A stretch of DNA of 64,000 bases from assembly GCF_000317535.1 (NCBI RefSeq), contig NC_019757.1, positions 3,674,501 through 3,738,500 of the forward strand, read 5' to 3'. This stretch comes from Cylindrospermum stagnale PCC 7417 (lineage in GTDB: Bacteria; Cyanobacteriota; Cyanobacteriia; Cyanobacteriales; Nostocaceae). A program made the position numbers and the translations under genes. The notes under the pieces are model-generated. The model made no database searches and was not told where the DNA came from. It saw nothing but the letters and a program-made list of their open reading frames with translations. Shown in pieces: positions 61,916 through 64,000 of this stretch. Every line of letters begins with the position of its first letter. The stretch's first letter is position 1.

Positions 61916-64000
61916 TTAATAAGAATCGAAAGATTGAAGCCGATGAGGTTTAATCGCTATATTTTCGGATGTAGGAGACGATTCTGAGTTATTATTGTTA
62001 ATCTCTTCTGCGATATTCAATTGCTCCAAAAAACTTTCTTTTTGCCTGACTCCATTAATAACTTGAAATACTTCCTTACCTTGAGCATCTCGCAAACGTT
62101 GCGTGAGTAAAACTTCCTCTGCTTCAGCAGTTGATAAAAATTCCGCTAACTTTTTAGCTCTCACTGTTAATTGTTTGTCATGGTTAGAGTTACGCTTTTG
62201 TAACTCAGCAGTCGCCAGCCAAATTTCTTTTTCTGAGCGTCCTTTGAAAATTGCATAATATTCACTAATACATTTAACCCATTGACCACGGATATAGGCA
62301 TAGGCAATTCCAACATCAAACGGGTCATATCTGGCTTCTACATCAGTTTTCTGGATTAAAGGGTCACGAAAGGCTGAATTCCAGTAGTGAATGCTCCTTA
62401 TTTGTATCCCTTTAGCTGGATGCACTTTTACCTTCCCGGATTGTGTCGTTGGTAAGGTTAAAATTCTCCAGGTTTCGTCATTAGGTATTAGTCGGTGAGC
62501 GCGACTTCCGTACTGGGATATTCCTGAAGTAAAAGCCTGTTTTGGAGAAATTCCTAATGCCGGATGTTCTGTTGTGTCGTACTCAGAGTAAGCCCATTCG
62601 CAGAGATATAAATACAATAAGCCAAGTGTCCAAACTGCCAAATTTTTAGGATTGACAGATTTGGTCATCAACCTAATTTTTTTAGTAATCTGTGTATTAC
62701 CAGCCAAGTTGTAGAGCAACTGGGTGTTTGCCGTTCCAAATAGGCGTTCACAAACTCCACTAAATCGAGAAGCAGCAGGAGGACGATGTTTGAGTGTACA
62801 CTCAAACAAAGCCAACAAGCTCTCAAAATAGTTACTGTGAAACTCTTTGCCGTTGTCCGTCACAATTATTTGGGGTAGGCGAGAGTGACGCATCACGCAA
62901 ATCCGCAGCACCATCATGCAGCTGCGGTAGCTGGGAGGGTCAAAAGTCAAATAAACCGCCAGTATTGAACGACTGTAAGCATCCACCAAAAATGTTGCCC
63001 AAGGTCTGCCAAGAACTTGACCTGTAAGTGAACACCGTAACTCTATATCCATTTTTGTGTGGTCAATATGACCAACCTCAAAAGGGCGGTCTCCGTGACG
63101 CGGTGTCGTTAGCTCTAATTCCCAGTAAAAAGGTTTTTGTGGGTAGGCAGCCCGATGTCCAACGCGTGCCTTTGTCTGTTCCCAACCACTACGCCGTTTT
63201 ATTTCGTTAATAAATGTTTTGTAGCTGGGAATTTGGTCTGGGGAAATTCCGGCGCTTACACAGGCATTGCTAAAAGCTCCATAGACTTCATACTTGCGCT
63301 TCTGTTTGTGCGTTTCGTAGGCTTGTGTTATGAACTTGTCTATTAATTCTAAGGTCTGTTGGGGTAGCTTTCGGTTGCGGTTGCCTTTTTTATTAGAGCA
63401 ACTCAAAAGCCCGATATACCCATAGCCGAATTTTTGTTGTGCTTGCCGATATTTGGTTAACCAATCCCTTAAGGTACGTTCTGATATTGTGGAATTCTCT
63501 AGTGGTTGTCCCAGCAATATTGGTTCAATACTTCTGTAGCGGTGATTAGCCTCTTCTAAATCTTTTGAACTGGCTTGGAGCAGAATAGACTTTATTTGGT
63601 CATCGTTACAGTTGGACTGTTGGAGTTGAGAAGCTGTGATTTTTCCTTGCCGAATTTTACTTTCAAACTCAGAAATGGGCAAATCAATAAAGTCTCCTTC
63701 TCTGGCACGCAAAGTAATCTCGGTATGACCAATTTGAACCACGTTGTAGCTTTGACCATCCCAATTAATTGGCGTGTTGGGAATCAAATTTATAACTGGG
63801 GAACTGATAGAATCAGCGATGGTCTGCGACGAAACCATCAAGTTGTAAGTTGTTCCCGAAAGTTGGTCACAAAAAACTCTGCACCGTTCTGGCTCAACCA
63901 AGAGGGTTGCCTTTAAATCCACATAAATTTTTTCAGTGGCAACCAGTTGGTAAATTTCATCTGCACTAACTTTATTAGCTTTATATAGCAATTCCCGAAG
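61916..64000 (-). CDS. tnsB: TnsB/TniA-like DDE transposase (N-terminus beyond window)
   Basis: The Tn7/Mu-type transposase that cuts and joins the 3' ends. About 695 codons are open to the right edge; only a TTG (63991) could start inside the window, so the true start is probably outside. The catalytic triad is complete, counting from that TTG: Asp310 (GHIDHTK), Asp379 (VTDNGKEF) and Glu415 (GVCERLFG), with D-x35-E spacing. An HTH (STISERTLRDWLTKYRQ) precedes the catalytic core, and the C-terminal half matches Mu-type β-barrel regions. The gene is first in a coupled tnsB-tnsC-tniQ operon. Confidence 0.92.
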   Translation of the reverse strand, partial: LRELLYKANKVSADEIYQLVATEKIYVDLKATLLVEPERCRVFCDQLSGTTYNLMVSSQTIADSISSPVINLIPNTPINWDGQSYNVVQIGHTEITLRAREGDFIDLPISEFESKIRQGKITASQLQQSNCNDDQIKSILLQASSKDLEEANHRYRSIEPILLGQPLENSTISERTLRDWLTKYRQAQQKFGYGYIGLLSCSNKKGNRNRKLPQQTLELIDKFITQAYETHKQKRKYEVYGAFSNACVSAGISPDQIPSYKTFINEIKRRSGWEQTKARVGHRAAYPQKPFYWELELTTPRHGDRPFEVGHIDHTKMDIELRCSLTGQVLGRPWATFLVDAYSRSILAVYLTFDPPSYRSCMMVLRICVMRHSRLPQIIVTDNGKEFHSNYFESLLALFECTLKHRPPAASRFSGVCERLFGTANTQLLYNLAGNTQITKKIRLMTKSVNPKNLAVWTLGLLYLYLCEWAYSEYDTTEHPALGISPKQAFTSGISQYGSRAHRLIPNDETWRILTLPTTQSGKVKVHPAKGIQIRSIHYWNSAFRDPLIQKTDVEARYDPFDVGIAYAYIRGQWVKCISEYYAIFKGRSEKEIWLATAELQKRNSNHDKQLTVRAKKLAEFLSTAEAEEVLLTQRLRDAQGKEVFQVINGVRQKESFLEQLNIAEEINNNNSESSPTSENIAIKPHRLQSFDSY

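Larger units (their letters stand above)
59045..64000. mobile_element. Tn7-like transposon, left part, continues past window
   Basis: Three coupled minus-strand genes, tnsB, tnsC and tniQ/tnsD, with 1-2 bp gaps form a complete core transposition operon except that any tnsA would lie beyond 64000. No CRISPR array or Cas gene is visible, so site choice probably depends on the long TniQ/TnsD protein. The left boundary is inferred from repeats and the intact YkgJ-type gene; the right boundary is outside the window. Confidence 0.7.

Noticed and set aside
63989-63991. TTG as the tnsB start
   Set aside because: The frame stays open to the window edge, there is no SD-like sequence in the nine bases left, and TnsB N-termini are usually longer; the real start is probably outside.
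1-64000. CRISPR arrays, tRNA and rRNA genes
   Set aside because: No regularly spaced direct repeats of CRISPR size and no cloverleaf or rRNA-like sequence were recognised. The tandem repeats present have no spacers.
59174-64000. CRISPR-associated transposon of type V-K
   Set aside because: The TniQ is 522 residues, whereas the V-K TniQ is ~170. No Cas12k or CRISPR array is visible here, though the rest of the element lies outside the window.

Overview
The window looks like chromosome of a filamentous, probably heterocyst-forming cyanobacterium of the Nostoc/Anabaena type. The palindrome GCGATCGC (HIP1) is scattered through it. It encodes photosynthesis-specific proteins (NblA, Psb30/Ycf12, AcsF, a biliprotein-type heme oxygenase). 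It also carries the short tandem repeats (runs of TAGTCAT, ATGACCA, GAGTTAT, CCAATTA) and small fold-back repeats typical of such genomes. Assignments rest on reading motifs and remembered family features; no database search was run.

Layout. 1-1.7 kb: accessory patch with a partial gene, an AT-rich HNH-like gene and a RelE/ParE-type toxin-antitoxin pair. 1.9-7.5 kb: core genes rpsB, tsf, a conserved cyanobacterial gene and recG. 7.5-10.8 kb: an AT-rich, 4-bp-overlapping two-gene cassette (small helical protein plus a 928-residue protein with two P-loop NTPase modules) that resembles a conflict or defence module. 10.9-15.3 kb: TerB-like protein, DUF3891 protein, manganese catalase, GlsB-type membrane protein, and a decayed Psb34-like gene (12603-12776). 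16.2-20.1 kb: tetrapyrrole cluster (hemN, heme oxygenase, acsF) of the type used at low oxygen. 20.1-25.7 kb: a solute-binding protein, a BON-domain lipoprotein with an 81-bp tandem repeat, and two convergent histidine kinases with complementary defects. 26.1-32.5 kb: murE, a glutaredoxin-like protein, an HsdR-N nuclease-like protein, nblA, a ribbon-helix-helix protein, a pentapeptide/TPR protein and an unlisted 34-residue membrane peptide.

32.5-37.1 kb: cysH, a sensor kinase cut off at an IS200/IS605-like end, and an OmpR-type two-component pair. 37.6-44.2 kb: a five-gene glycan or glycoconjugate cluster (three glycosyltransferases, an ABC exporter, an APH-type kinase). 44.4-47.5 kb: an SLH/OprB porin and SbcD. 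48.1-53.1 kb: a sulfate-binding protein followed by pstS-pstC-pstA-pstB, with a Fur-box-like palindrome in front of pstS. 53.6-56.1 kb: a CheB methylesterase, two decayed accessory genes (a PIN fragment and a frameshifted Mrr-like nuclease) and two small secreted proteins. 56.2-59.0 kb: recJ, psb30 and a YkgJ-type gene. 59.0-64.0 kb: one side of a Tn7-like transposon (tniQ/tnsD, tnsC, tnsB on the minus strand) that runs off the right edge and begins just downstream of the YkgJ-type gene.

Functionally the window mixes translation and repair genes, stress and oxygen-responsive photosynthesis genes, nutrient transport and envelope export. Accessory material sits at 0-1.7, 7.5-10.8, 54.3-55.2 and 59-64 kb. 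The most unusual points are the two-NTPase cassette, the complementary defective kinase pair and the Tn7-like element at a possible new attachment gene.
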